Shown: positions 7,434 to 15,311 of the stretch, in pieces
Position numbering within the stretch: position 1 is the stretch's first letter
Layout: each line of letters starts with the position of its first letter
Assembly: GCA_903929315.1 (NCBI GenBank)
Contig: CAIYUC010000224.1
Coordinates: forward strand, 1-33,909
DNA: 33,909 bases
Origin: an uncultured Bacteroidales bacterium
Lineage (GTDB): Bacteria > Bacteroidota > Bacteroidia > Bacteroidales > FEN-979
Direction of reading: 5' to 3'
Position numbers and translations under genes: made by a program
The notes under the pieces: generated by a model
Databases searched by the model: none
Seen by the model: only the letters and a program-made list of their open reading frames with translations
What the model was told of the DNA's origin: nothing

Positions 7434-8165
7434 ATGGAAGAAAGTATTTATCTCAGTATAGTGATCCCTGCATACAATGCAGCTGAAATCCTGGACAGGA
7501 AACTCCCGGTATTAATCCGGTACCTTGACCAACAATCTTTCCGGTATGAGATCATCATTTCCGATGATGGGAGCAATGACGGCGGGAAAACCAAAACAAT
7601 CAGCAGTCGATACAATTGTGATTATATATGCAGTGAAAAAAATACAGGTAAAGGAGCAGCAGTGAGGAATGGTATGAAGCATGCCCGCGGAAAATACAGG
7701 ATCTTTACGGATGCCGATATTCCTTACGAGCCGGAGAGCATAAGCCAGATGCTCAGTTGTATGGATAGGGGAAAAGCGCCGATGGTTATCGGGGACCGGA
7801 ACCTGATCGGTTCTTCCTATTTCAAGGAGATCCCGATATTCAGGCGAATCTCCAGCGCTTTTTTTACCTATTTTGTCGGCACGATTGTAACAACCCATTT
7901 TTTCGATACCCAATGCGGGATCAAGGGATTCACCGCTGAAACAGCCAATCTTATTTTTAATAAGTCGATGATCGATGGTTTTACGTTTGATGTGGAGATC
8001 ATCTATATTGCCCTGAAGAGAAAGATAGCCATTCAAAAGATCCCGGTAAAATTGAAAAACCAGGAAAGATCGACGGTAAAGGTCTTTAAGCACGGTATTC
8101 TTATGTTTCTCGATCTGTTCAGGATCAAAATCAATAACGTGAGGGGATTTTATAAACAATCATAG
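7434..8165 (+). CDS. GT2 family glycosyltransferase, dolichyl/polyprenyl-phosphate sugar synthase-like
   Basis: The 243-residue protein has the nucleotide-binding start LSIVIPAYNA, the SDDGS motif (43-47), N-T-G-K-G-A-A-V-R-N-G-M, the metal-binding DADIPYEP (D93, D95) and DTQCGIKGF, all as in the ALG5/DPM branch of family GT2. These enzymes move glucose or mannose from a nucleotide sugar onto a polyprenyl phosphate on the cytoplasmic side. There is no C-terminal membrane anchor, so it should be soluble or peripheral. Three GT-C-like membrane proteins lie just upstream, and GT-C enzymes use exactly this kind of donor, so a donor-plus-transferase pathway is a sensible inference. It converges with the regulator gene at 8310. 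Which sugar is transferred cannot be decided here. Confidence 0.8.
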   Translation: MEESIYLSIVIPAYNAAEILDRKLPVLIRYLDQQSFRYEIIISDDGSNDGGKTKTISSRYNCDYICSEKNTGKGAAVRNGMKHARGKYRIFTDADIPYEPESISQMLSCMDRGKAPMVIGDRNLIGSSYFKEIPIFRRISSAFFTYFVGTIVTTHFFDTQCGIKGFTAETANLIFNKSMIDGFTFDVEIIYIALKRKIAIQKIPVKLKNQERSTVKVFKHGILMFLDLFRIKINNVRGFYKQS

Positions 8166-8208
8166 AAGACATAGATTACCAACTCAATATATCATCGGAG
8201 GCGCATGC

Positions 8209-8232
8209 CCAACCACATTCCGTGTGGATTGG
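8209..8232. terminator. Hairpin between convergent genes
   Basis: CCAACCACA (8209-8217) pairs with TGTGG-A-TTGG (8223-8232, one bulged A) around a five-base loop. It lies between the ends of the GT2 gene and of the minus-strand regulator. No T run follows on either strand, so it is a candidate bidirectional transcript end only. Confidence 0.3.
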
Positions 8233-8309
8233 TCAGAAGCTGGTCAGTCAGGTACTTTTTTCCTGCAGTTTTATCCATGATAACGCGGGGTTAGAAAATT
8301 TTGCCTTTC

Positions 8310-9002
8310 TCAACCCGTCTCCCGGATCTGTTTAAGCTGTTCGGGTTTGATAATATGAATAGAATTACCATTTATAGCAAGAATCCCTTCATCCTTAAAT
8401 TCTTTAAGTATCCGGATTGAGCTTTCTTTTGACATGCCTGCAAGATCAGACAACTCCTGTCGGGAAATTGTCATTTCAAAGGGATTTTGCTTGTATATTT
8501 TCTCGGAGAGGTAATATAAAGTATCCGCAATTCGGCCCGGCATTTGTTTCTGGGTAAGGCTTACAGCATGCTCATAATGGGAGATCATTTGAACGCTGAT
8601 GCGCTGAATGAATTCTTCAACAAACTTCGGGTTCTGGCGGATCAGGCGTTTAAAAATGTTCACATCAATGAGACATGCAGTGGAGTTTTCAATAGCGGCG
8701 GCCGAAAAATGATGACGTTCATCGGAATAGACGCCGGGTCCGAAAATATATTCTACCGGTTTAACCAATGCGAGGATCAGGTTTTTCTCCAATCCTTCAA
8801 TATAGATCTTGGCCAGGCCGGTTGTGATACAGAAGAAATACGGGGCAGGCGAACCTTGTTTGAAAATGATCTCACCTGCGTTGTAGGATACCTGAAATCG
8901 GTCAAGATGGATCAAATCAAGCTCTTGCTCGGTAAGCTTTGTGAAAATGAAATTCTTGCAATAACATTCCTCACAACTTTTGGTATTCAATACTTTAACC
9001 AT
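8310..9002 (-). CDS. Crp/Fnr-family transcription regulator
   Basis: The 230-residue protein has a cyclic-nucleotide-binding-type beta barrel (about residues 20-135, with Y-N-A-G-E-I-I-F-K-Q-G), a long dimer helix (about 135-165) and a winged helix-turn-helix (about 172-215, recognition segment MSKESSIRILKEF). Cysteines at 10, 13 and 15 precede the barrel, with C58 and C110 in it. Clustered N-terminal cysteines occur in Fnr-type oxygen sensors, but the spacing C-x2-C-x-C differs from E. coli FNR, so a cluster is not proven. The residues that bind cAMP in CRP are not evident. It is transcribed away from the efflux operon and may regulate it or itself. The ATG lies only three bases after a good -7 box, suggesting a leaderless mRNA. 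Confidence 0.85.
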   Translation of the reverse strand: MVKVLNTKSCEECYCKNFIFTKLTEQELDLIHLDRFQVSYNAGEIIFKQGSPAPYFFCITTGLAKIYIEGLEKNLILALVKPVEYIFGPGVYSDERHHFSAAAIENSTACLIDVNIFKRLIRQNPKFVEEFIQRISVQMISHYEHAVSLTQKQMPGRIADTLYYLSEKIYKQNPFEMTISRQELSDLAGMSKESSIRILKEFKDEGILAINGNSIHIIKPEQLKQIRETG

Positions 9003-9005
9003 AGT

Positions 9006-9033
9006 AAAATTTAATAGGATCGGATTTGATCAA
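9006..9033 (-). promoter_or_regulatory. Promoter of the Crp/Fnr-type gene (TTG-N17-TAAATTTT)
   Basis: On the minus strand TTG (9033-9031) is followed after 17 bases by TAAATTTT (9013-9006), one base from the Bacteroidota -7 consensus. The start codon begins at 9002. The -33 region lies within a perfect palindrome TTGATCAA (9026-9033), which could be an operator, for instance for autoregulation. Confidence 0.55.
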
Positions 9034-9100
9034 TGGCAGGACAAATGTACCTATAATTCCGAGTGGACTTAAAATTCTTTCTTTGGATCAGGAAAGACAA

Positions 9101-9128
9101 GTGAGATGTGAAATGTGAGATGTGAGGT
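9101..9128 (+). repeat. Four tandem heptamers of type GTGARRT
   Basis: The units are GTGAGAT, GTGAAAT, GTGAGAT and GTGAGGT, exactly in register with period 7. They lie in the divergent region between the regulator and the TolC-like gene, about 55 bases before the -7 box at 9183. Other period-7 arrays lie in the next two gaps of the same operon. Confidence 0.85.
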
Positions 9129-9182
9129 CACTATTTAGAGGTGCTCTTAAAATAACTTAATCAAATGTTGCGTTAATTCGTT

Positions 9183-9190
9183 TATTTTTG
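9183..9190 (+). promoter_or_regulatory. -7 box TATTTTTG upstream of the efflux operon
   Basis: An exact match to TAnnTTTG, 73 bases before the preferred ATG at 9264. The nearest TTG (9168-9170) is only 12 bases upstream, shorter than usual, so the -33 element is not settled. Confidence 0.4.
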
Positions 9191-9263
9191 TATTTCCATC
9201 TTAGAAAACTAATTTAAAGTTCAAAGCAGGGTATATTCAGAATTGAGATATTTCTTTCAAAAC

Positions 9264-10634
9264 ATGCTTGGAAAAGAACACGGATTTAAGAAATACAGGC
9301 AGGGTCTGATAAGTATACTATTTCTTGTTATTTCCAATTTTTTAACAGGACAAACATCTCATGATACGCTTCCTTCCAAAGTTACATTATCACAATGCAT
9401 AACTTATGCATTGTCAAACCAATCTTTGATTAAACAATCCCTGCTTGATGAAGATATTACAAGAAGAAATATAAGAATAGCTCTGTCGGGCTGGTATCCG
9501 CAACTGGAATTTGATGCCAATGTGCAGCGTTATCTTCAGGCTCCATTATCCCATTATCCTAACCTGTTCAATCCGTCCGCTCCGGATATTTCTTTTCCCT
9601 CCACAGCAACTAATGTATCAGCAGGCATATTTTCCGCGAATCAGACTTTATACAGCAGCAATTTATTTTTTGCTGCCAGAACTTCCAGAGAACTTCGCAA
9701 TCAGGCTTCAGAAAACACAGAAAATTCAAAGATTAATACATATGTTGATGTAACCAAAGCTTTTTTCGATGTGTTATTGACAGAGCAGCAGCTTAATGTT
9801 CTGAATGAAGATATCCTTCGCCTGCAGCGTAATTATCGAGATGCTTACAGCCTTTATCAGAATGGTCTGACAGACAAAATAGACTATCAACGTACTGAAA
9901 TATCTCTCAGCAATGCTCAGGCACAAAGAAAATCTACAGAAGAAGCGCTAAAAGCTAAATATTCTGTATTAAAACAACTTATGGGAGTGGTTCCTGAAAA
10001 GCAACTAACTGTTTCATATGATTCTTCCAGATATGAAAATGAAATATTATTTGATACAACAAAGAATTTAGATTACAGTAAACGTATTGAATATCAGCTT
10101 TTGCAGACTTCATTGAACCTGCAGAATTCTGAAATTAGCTATTACAGGTGGGCATTTCTTCCAACTTTATCTGCTTTTTTTGACTATGATCCGCTATACC
10201 AGAATAACCAATTTTCTGATTTATATAATAAGAACTATCCAACTTCCCTGTTCGGCTTGAAATTAACAATTCCACTGTTTCAGGGAATGAACAGGCTGGA
10301 GAATCTGAGTAAGGCAAAGCTTAAATACCAACGACTCGAACTTGGAATGAACTATCTGAAAAGCGTGATTAACAGTGAATATACGCTAGCTCTTTCCGGG
10401 TATATAAGCAACCTGAATGAGCTGAGAATCGCAAAAAACAATATTACTATTGCAAAGGATATCTTTAACACTGTGAAGCTTCAGTACGATAAAGGAATTA
10501 AGGCATATCTCGAAGTTATAGTTTCTGAAACAGATTTACGGACAGCAGAACTTAATTATTTAAATATACTTTTCCAGGTTCTTACCAGCAAGATGGATTT
10601 GGAAAAAGCTATAGGAGACATAAAAATCAATTGA
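9264..10634 (+). CDS. TolC-like outer membrane efflux protein
   Basis: The protein has a signal peptide (LISILFLVISNFLTG-Q) followed by the two-fold repeated helical and beta-strand pattern of outer membrane efflux proteins: L-S-Q-C-I-T-Y-A-L-S-N at the start of the mature part, helical coiled-coil stretches around residues 140-210 and 350-420, and L-E-V-I-V-S-E-T near the end. It should form the trimeric outer membrane duct of the pump encoded next. A frame open from TTG at 9243 adds seven residues, but ATG at 9264 (MLGKEHGFKK) gives a normal signal peptide and is preferred; length is then 456 residues, usual for the family. The adaptor and pump genes follow on the same strand, giving the order duct, adaptor, pump. 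Confidence 0.85.
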   Translation: MLGKEHGFKKYRQGLISILFLVISNFLTGQTSHDTLPSKVTLSQCITYALSNQSLIKQSLLDEDITRRNIRIALSGWYPQLEFDANVQRYLQAPLSHYPNLFNPSAPDISFPSTATNVSAGIFSANQTLYSSNLFFAARTSRELRNQASENTENSKINTYVDVTKAFFDVLLTEQQLNVLNEDILRLQRNYRDAYSLYQNGLTDKIDYQRTEISLSNAQAQRKSTEEALKAKYSVLKQLMGVVPEKQLTVSYDSSRYENEILFDTTKNLDYSKRIEYQLLQTSLNLQNSEISYYRWAFLPTLSAFFDYDPLYQNNQFSDLYNKNYPTSLFGLKLTIPLFQGMNRLENLSKAKLKYQRLELGMNYLKSVINSEYTLALSGYISNLNELRIAKNNITIAKDIFNTVKLQYDKGIKAYLEVIVSETDLRTAELNYLNILFQVLTSKMDLEKAIGDIKIN

Positions 10635-10659
10635 CAATGAATAATGAACAATGAATAAT
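10635..10659 (+). repeat. Tandem heptamers YAATGAA
   Basis: Directly after the TolC-like stop, CAATGAA, TAATGAA and CAATGAA are followed by a partial TAAT, in register at period 7 (a 14-base unit of two alternating heptamers is equally valid). This is the second period-7 array of the operon. Confidence 0.8.
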
Positions 10660-10665
10660 TTTTTG

Positions 10666-10694
10666 TTGATAGCTGATAGCTGACTTTAAATTTG
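10666..10694 (+). promoter_or_regulatory. Internal promoter TTG-N18-TAAATTTG with a heptamer repeat in its spacer
   Basis: TTG (10666-10668) and the exact -7 box TAAATTTG (10687-10694) are 18 bases apart, an ideal Bacteroidota promoter. The spacer is nearly filled by two copies of TGATAGC (10667-10673, 10674-10680) and a third start TGAC. Loss or gain of a unit would make the spacer 11 or 25 bases. The adaptor ATG is nine bases after the box, so the transcript would be nearly leaderless. Confidence 0.6.
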
Positions 10695-10703
10695 TGTAAC
10701 ACT

Positions 10704-11828
10704 ATGTATAAAATATCTCATATAATAATATATTTTGCGCTGATTGCAGGTTTGATATCCTGCAGTGGAAATGCAGCAAATAAAAAGGCAGAAATCCCTG
10801 CCATACCCGTGACAGTAACTAATGTCAATTTAACAAAAGCTATATTCTACAATTCATATCCTGCAAATATAGTGGCATTAAAAGAGGTAGAACTGCGCGG
10901 GCAGGTGAGCGGATATATAACGGGAATATATTTTACTGAGGGGAAAGAGGTTTATATAGGGGAGAAACTATATGAAATTGACCGTCGTAAATATCAGGCA
11001 ACATACGAGGAAGCTCAGTCAAATGTCAAGATTGCTGAAGATAATCTTGAGAAAGTTCAGCGTGATGCCAACCGTTACACTGATCTTTCCAAACAGGATG
11101 CTGTTGCAAAACAACTTTACGAGAATGCAATGACTGATCTTAAAACTGCCAAACAGCAGGTGGATGCAGCGAATTCAGAACGGATAAAGGCCAAAACCGA
11201 TTATGATTATTCTTTGATCTGTGCGCCTTTTGATGGCACTATCGGTTTTTCCAAGGTTAAACTGGGAGCGCTCGTAACCCCGGGATCAACACTTCTTAAT
11301 ACTGTATCTTCAGATGACATCATGGGAGTTGATTTTGAGATAAGTGAAAATGAACTGGGCCGTTTCCAGCAGCTTGAGAATGATGTTGTTTCAGATACTG
11401 ATACGACATTCAGGATCATCCTGCCCAATAATTCAACCTATCCCTGGCCCGGAAAGATAAGCGTCATCGACAGGGCTGTCGACCCGCAGACAGGTTCGAT
11501 CAGGGTCAGGATCACTGTTCCTAACCATGAAAATATACTTAAACCAGGGATGAGCTGCAAAGTTCTCGTGCTGAATGTTAATGCAGGGCAGCAGATAATC
11601 ATCCCATCTATAGCAGTTATGGAGCAATTGGGTGAATATTTTGTCTTTCGAGTAGAAAATAAAAATGTTAAACAGGTAAAGGTCTCACTTGGCCCCAGGG
11701 TTAATTCAAATTTCATTGTTTTGAAAGGACTCACAAGCGGTGAAACAATCGTTGTTGACGGCATACAGAAACTGCACGACGGTTCGGAGGTCAAAATTGT
11801 ACAACCACAAAAGCCAACCAATAAATAA
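10704..11828 (+). CDS. RND efflux periplasmic adaptor (membrane fusion) lipoprotein
   Basis: From the ATG at 10704 the protein has 374 residues and a lipoprotein signal with lipobox L-I-S-C (Cys20). It then shows the order of the AcrA/MexA family: first half of the lipoyl domain (VELRGQVSGYI, TEGKEV), alpha-helical hairpin (about residues 90-155), second lipoyl half (Y-D-Y-S-L-I-C-A-P-F-D-G-T-I-G), beta barrel and membrane-proximal domain (T-G-S-I-R-V-R-I-T-V-P-N, L-K-P-G-M-S-C-K-V). It links the inner membrane pump to the TolC-like duct. A longer frame from TTG at 10692 is possible but would overlap the -7 box, and the ATG gives the better lipoprotein signal. Confidence 0.9.
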   Translation: MYKISHIIIYFALIAGLISCSGNAANKKAEIPAIPVTVTNVNLTKAIFYNSYPANIVALKEVELRGQVSGYITGIYFTEGKEVYIGEKLYEIDRRKYQATYEEAQSNVKIAEDNLEKVQRDANRYTDLSKQDAVAKQLYENAMTDLKTAKQQVDAANSERIKAKTDYDYSLICAPFDGTIGFSKVKLGALVTPGSTLLNTVSSDDIMGVDFEISENELGRFQQLENDVVSDTDTTFRIILPNNSTYPWPGKISVIDRAVDPQTGSIRVRITVPNHENILKPGMSCKVLVLNVNAGQQIIIPSIAVMEQLGEYFVFRVENKNVKQVKVSLGPRVNSNFIVLKGLTSGETIVVDGIQKLHDGSEVKIVQPQKPTNK

Positions 11829-11844
11829 TGCCTGCACTAAGACC

Positions 11845-11923
11845 AAATCGTAAATCGCCTGCCTGCCGGTAGGTAGGTAAATCGGAAATCCAAAATGAAA
11901 TCGTAAATCTAAAATCTGAAATT
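11845..11923 (+). repeat. AAATCNN heptamer array broken by a 20-base hairpin
   Basis: AAATCGT and AAATCGC (11845-11858) are followed by a near-palindrome and then AAATCGG, AAATCCA, a short AAATG, AAATCGT, AAATCTA, AAATCTG and AAATT up to 11923. Seven full heptamers share AAATC with free last two bases. The array fills nearly the whole gap before the pump gene. Confidence 0.8.
11858..11877 (+). repeat. Inverted repeat CCTGCCTGCC / GGTAGGTAGG
   Basis: The second half is the reverse complement of the first except for two C-to-T changes, which in RNA still pair as G-U. The element sits inside the heptamer array. It could form a hairpin between the adaptor and pump coding regions and tune their ratio; that role is an inference. 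Confidence 0.6.
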
Positions 11924-11926
11924 AGC

Positions 11927-14900
11927 ATGATCGCCGATACCTTTATAAAACGTCCAATCACTGCAATCGTAATTTCACTGGTCCTTGTTATAGTAGGAAC
12001 ATTGGCTATACTTAACCTGCCTGTAAGTCAGTATCCTAATATTTCTCCGCCGGTGGTGAGGGTTTCATGTCAGTATATAGGGGCCGACGCTACAACTGTT
12101 GAACAAACTGTTACTACACCAATAGAATTACAGGTTAATGGAGTTCCCGGCATGAATTATATCCAGAGCACCAGCACGAATGATGGAAGTTCGTCAATAA
12201 ATGTTTATTTTGATATAGGCACCAATATTGATGTTGCCACTACTGACGTACAGAACAGGGTAAATATTGCAACTCCCATTCTGCCTGATGTAGTGAAAAG
12301 ATTGGGAGTTACAGTTCGCAAGCGTAATCCGAGCGGACTTTTGAATGTAGCAATCTTCTCTCCTAAAGGCACACATAACATCCGGTTTCTTGATAATTAC
12401 ACGAATATATTTATCAGGGATGCTCTGATGAGGGTCAAGGGCGTTGGAGATATATACACAAGAACTGATGATTTTAGCATGCGTATCTGGCTTAAACCTG
12501 ATAAGATGGCAAGTCTTGGTCTTACAGCTACTGACATTCTTAATGCTGTTCAGGAACAGAATATGCAGGTTGCTGCCGGCTCAATTGGCACACCTCCACA
12601 ACCTTCCAGTCAACCCTTTGAATACACGGTAATTGTCAATGGAAGACTCAGCACTGTGGATGATTTCAATAAAATTGTTGTCAGGTCTAATCCTGCTGAC
12701 AATTCTATAGTTTATTTAAAGGATGTTGCACGTGTTGAATTAGGTAAATTTAACTATTCAGGTGTATCATTTGTTGACAAGCAACCTGCCTCATACATGA
12801 TGATATACCAGACTCCCGGCAGCAATGCTCTTGATGTTGCCAATGGCGTTTACAAGGCTTTGGCTCAACTCAGCAAATCTTTTCCAACCGATGTTGCATA
12901 CAATGTACCCTTTGAATCTGTTTCAGTAGTAAAGGCGTCTATAAGCGAAGTTCTCACAACCCTGCTTGAGGCATTGGCGCTCGTAGTATTGGTCGTATTT
13001 ATCTTCCTGCAGGACTGGCGTTCAACTATTATCCCGGTTCTTGCCATCCCTGTGTCAATAATAGCCACTTTCATTTTCTTTATCCCCCTGGGTTTTACTA
13101 TTAATAAGCTTACACTCTTCGGCTTTGTTCTTGCCATCGGTATAGTTGTGGATGACGCTATAATAGTAGTTGAAGCGGTGCAGCGTTATATAGAAGAGCA
13201 GCACCTCACCCCAAAAGAAGCTGCCTTCAGAGCTATGGCAGATATATCAGGACCGGTAGTTGCCATTGCACTTGTTCTTGCTGCCGTTTTTGTTCCGGCA
13301 GGTTTTTTGCCCGGCATTGTCGGCAGGCTGTATCAGCAGTTTGCAATCACCATTGCTATCTCGGTTCTTATTTCTGCATTTGTTGCCCTCTCCCTCACTC
13401 CAGCCCTTTGTTCCCTGTTTCTGAAACCCCACCATATCACTAAATCTTCAAAAGGCCTAAATTACCTCTTCTTCCATTTTGATAAATGGTTTGCCAGGAG
13501 AACAGAGGGATATACAAAAAATGTCAGGTTAGCCATAAAGCATTCCCGCTATGTTGTCATCCTGCTGGTTATGGTAATCTTTGGCGCTTATGTCATGATT
13601 CTTAAAAAGCCCACCGGCTTCATCCCGATAGAAGATGAAGGACGTTTATACATAACGTTCGAACTGCCTGAAGCTTCTTCTACCTCGCGGACTGTGGATG
13701 TGCTGAAGAAAATGATGGATGTACTGAGTCAGATTAAGGGTGTTAACCATTACTCTGCGATAGCCGGCCTTAATGTAGTCACCGGTTCCCTCAAAACCAA
13801 CAGTGGCACACTCTTCTGCCAGTTAATGCCCTGGGATGAACGGAAAAGCAAGTCTGAACAAATTTTTGCTTTAATGGCCCAGATGCAGGCAAAATTCGCA
13901 ACCATCCGGAATGCCAATATTCTTGTCATACCTCCTCCTGCCATTCCGGGGCTCGGCGCTACAGGTGGGTTCACTTTTGAACTGCAGCAACGCGAAAGTA
14001 ATGATGATATAAAGACTTTCGAGCGAAATGTTTACGCATTTATGGTCGCAGTCAACAAACGTCCTGAAATTGCACGGGCTGTTACTTTTTTCAATACACA
14101 CACTCCCAACTATCAGCTCATCGTCGACCGTGATAAATGCAAAAAGATGGGGGTCAATCTTTCCGATGTCTTTAATACCATCCAAACCTATCTCGGCAGC
14201 AGCTATATCAATGACTTCACGATATACAACAGGAATTTCCGCGTAATAGCCCAGGCAGATACTCTTTACAGGAATGACATTGTTGATATGGATAAATATT
14301 ATGTCCGTAACCAGCAGGGCACCATGTTGCCTTTAAGTTCTGTGATGAGTTATAAAGTGAGCGAGAGTGCCTCCATGCTTTCCCATTATAACCTTTACCG
14401 GATGGCTGAGTTTGTCGGCGATGCAAAACCCGGATATAGTTCCGGGCAGGCGCTCAAAGCATTACAGGAGACCGCTCAGCAAGTGTTGCCTGCCGGCTAT
14501 GGCTATGAGTTCTCAGGCCTGAGCCGTGAAGAGGCGAAAGCAGGAAACGCTTCAACCTACGTGTTCATACTATCAATACTATTCGTCTTTCTTTTCCTTT
14601 CCGCCTTATATGAAAGCTGGACTGTTCCTTTCACTATTCTGCTTGGAGTTCCTCTCGCTGCTTTCGGCGCTATACTGGCACTGACGTTGATCCCAAGCCT
14701 GTCAAACAATGTTTATGCGCAGATAGGTCTCATCACGCTGATTGGCCTTGCGGCAAAGAACTCTATCCTTATAGTTGAATTTGCCAAAGAGCGTGTTGAC
14801 CGTGGGATTGAAATTGTCGAAGCCACTATTGAGGCTGTTCGTTTGCGACTGCGTCCTATCCTGATGACCTCGTTTGCATTCATCTTTGGAGTCTCTCCTT

Positions 14901-15106
14901 TGGTATTTGCGACCGGCGCCGGAGCTGTTGCCCGTCAAACCATTGGATGGTCAGTCCTTGGAGGTATGCTCGCTGCCACTGCATTGGGGGTATTCATCAT
15001 ACCTGTATTATTTATCCTGATAATCCGCATGAGCTATGGCAGGAAAAAACTTGCCGAACTTCAGGCAAAACACAACTCATCCCCCGCCATTCTTGAACAA
15101 AAATAA
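11927..15106 (+). CDS. RND efflux pump, HAE1 (AcrB-like) family
   Basis: The 1059-residue protein has the full AcrB layout: N-terminal membrane segment (M-I-A-D-T-F-I-K-R-P-I), large porter/docking loop, membrane segments 2-6, a second large loop and segments 8-12. The proton-relay pair lies at D409-D410 (G-I-V-V-D-D-A-I-I-V-V-E) and the matching Lys in L-A-A-K-N-S-I-L-I-V-E-F. It is an inner membrane proton/drug antiporter working with the adaptor and duct encoded just upstream. Length and motifs are complete, with no sign of damage. The substrate range cannot be read; the close grouping with HAE1 suggests hydrophobic compounds rather than metal ions. The ATG lies directly behind the AAATCNN array and no Shine-Dalgarno site is visible. 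Confidence 0.93.
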   Translation: MIADTFIKRPITAIVISLVLVIVGTLAILNLPVSQYPNISPPVVRVSCQYIGADATTVEQTVTTPIELQVNGVPGMNYIQSTSTNDGSSSINVYFDIGTNIDVATTDVQNRVNIATPILPDVVKRLGVTVRKRNPSGLLNVAIFSPKGTHNIRFLDNYTNIFIRDALMRVKGVGDIYTRTDDFSMRIWLKPDKMASLGLTATDILNAVQEQNMQVAAGSIGTPPQPSSQPFEYTVIVNGRLSTVDDFNKIVVRSNPADNSIVYLKDVARVELGKFNYSGVSFVDKQPASYMMIYQTPGSNALDVANGVYKALAQLSKSFPTDVAYNVPFESVSVVKASISEVLTTLLEALALVVLVVFIFLQDWRSTIIPVLAIPVSIIATFIFFIPLGFTINKLTLFGFVLAIGIVVDDAIIVVEAVQRYIEEQHLTPKEAAFRAMADISGPVVAIALVLAAVFVPAGFLPGIVGRLYQQFAITIAISVLISAFVALSLTPALCSLFLKPHHITKSSKGLNYLFFHFDKWFARRTEGYTKNVRLAIKHSRYVVILLVMVIFGAYVMILKKPTGFIPIEDEGRLYITFELPEASSTSRTVDVLKKMMDVLSQIKGVNHYSAIAGLNVVTGSLKTNSGTLFCQLMPWDERKSKSEQIFALMAQMQAKFATIRNANILVIPPPAIPGLGATGGFTFELQQRESNDDIKTFERNVYAFMVAVNKRPEIARAVTFFNTHTPNYQLIVDRDKCKKMGVNLSDVFNTIQTYLGSSYINDFTIYNRNFRVIAQADTLYRNDIVDMDKYYVRNQQGTMLPLSSVMSYKVSESASMLSHYNLYRMAEFVGDAKPGYSSGQALKALQETAQQVLPAGYGYEFSGLSREEAKAGNASTYVFILSILFVFLFLSALYESWTVPFTILLGVPLAAFGAILALTLIPSLSNNVYAQIGLITLIGLAAKNSILIVEFAKERVDRGIEIVEATIEAVRLRLRPILMTSFAFIFGVSPLVFATGAGAVARQTIGWSVLGGMLAATALGVFIIPVLFILIIRMSYGRKKLAELQAKHNSSPAILEQK

Positions 15107-15311
15107 CAATATCATTACTCCATTTTTATCAGATTAATCATTACACTATCTTAACATCATTAATTTTCCCCTTGAAGGATATAATATTTATGTAAAGCAA
15201 TGAGTCCATGGCTGAAGTAAATTATATTAATTTCGATTTCGAATATTTGTATGTACTTTTACAATGTTAATTTTAATTTATAAAACTTTTAACTTTTTAA
15301 AATAGAATATT

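Noticed and set aside
7512-8159. A 215-codon open frame on the minus strand opposite the GT2 gene
   Set aside because: The plus-strand protein has all GT2 motifs; the minus-strand translation shows no domain, signal or sensible start.
8544-9014. A 156-codon plus-strand frame opposite the Crp/Fnr-type gene
   Set aside because: The minus strand gives a complete Crp/Fnr domain order with a promoter; the plus-strand product looks like no family.
9155-9180. Fnr-type box (TTGAT-N4-ATCAA) upstream of the efflux operon
   Set aside because: Half sites resembling ATCAA occur, but no pair has the right spacing.
9243-9263. TTG start of the TolC-like protein
   Set aside because: It adds seven residues ahead of an ATG that already gives a proper signal peptide.
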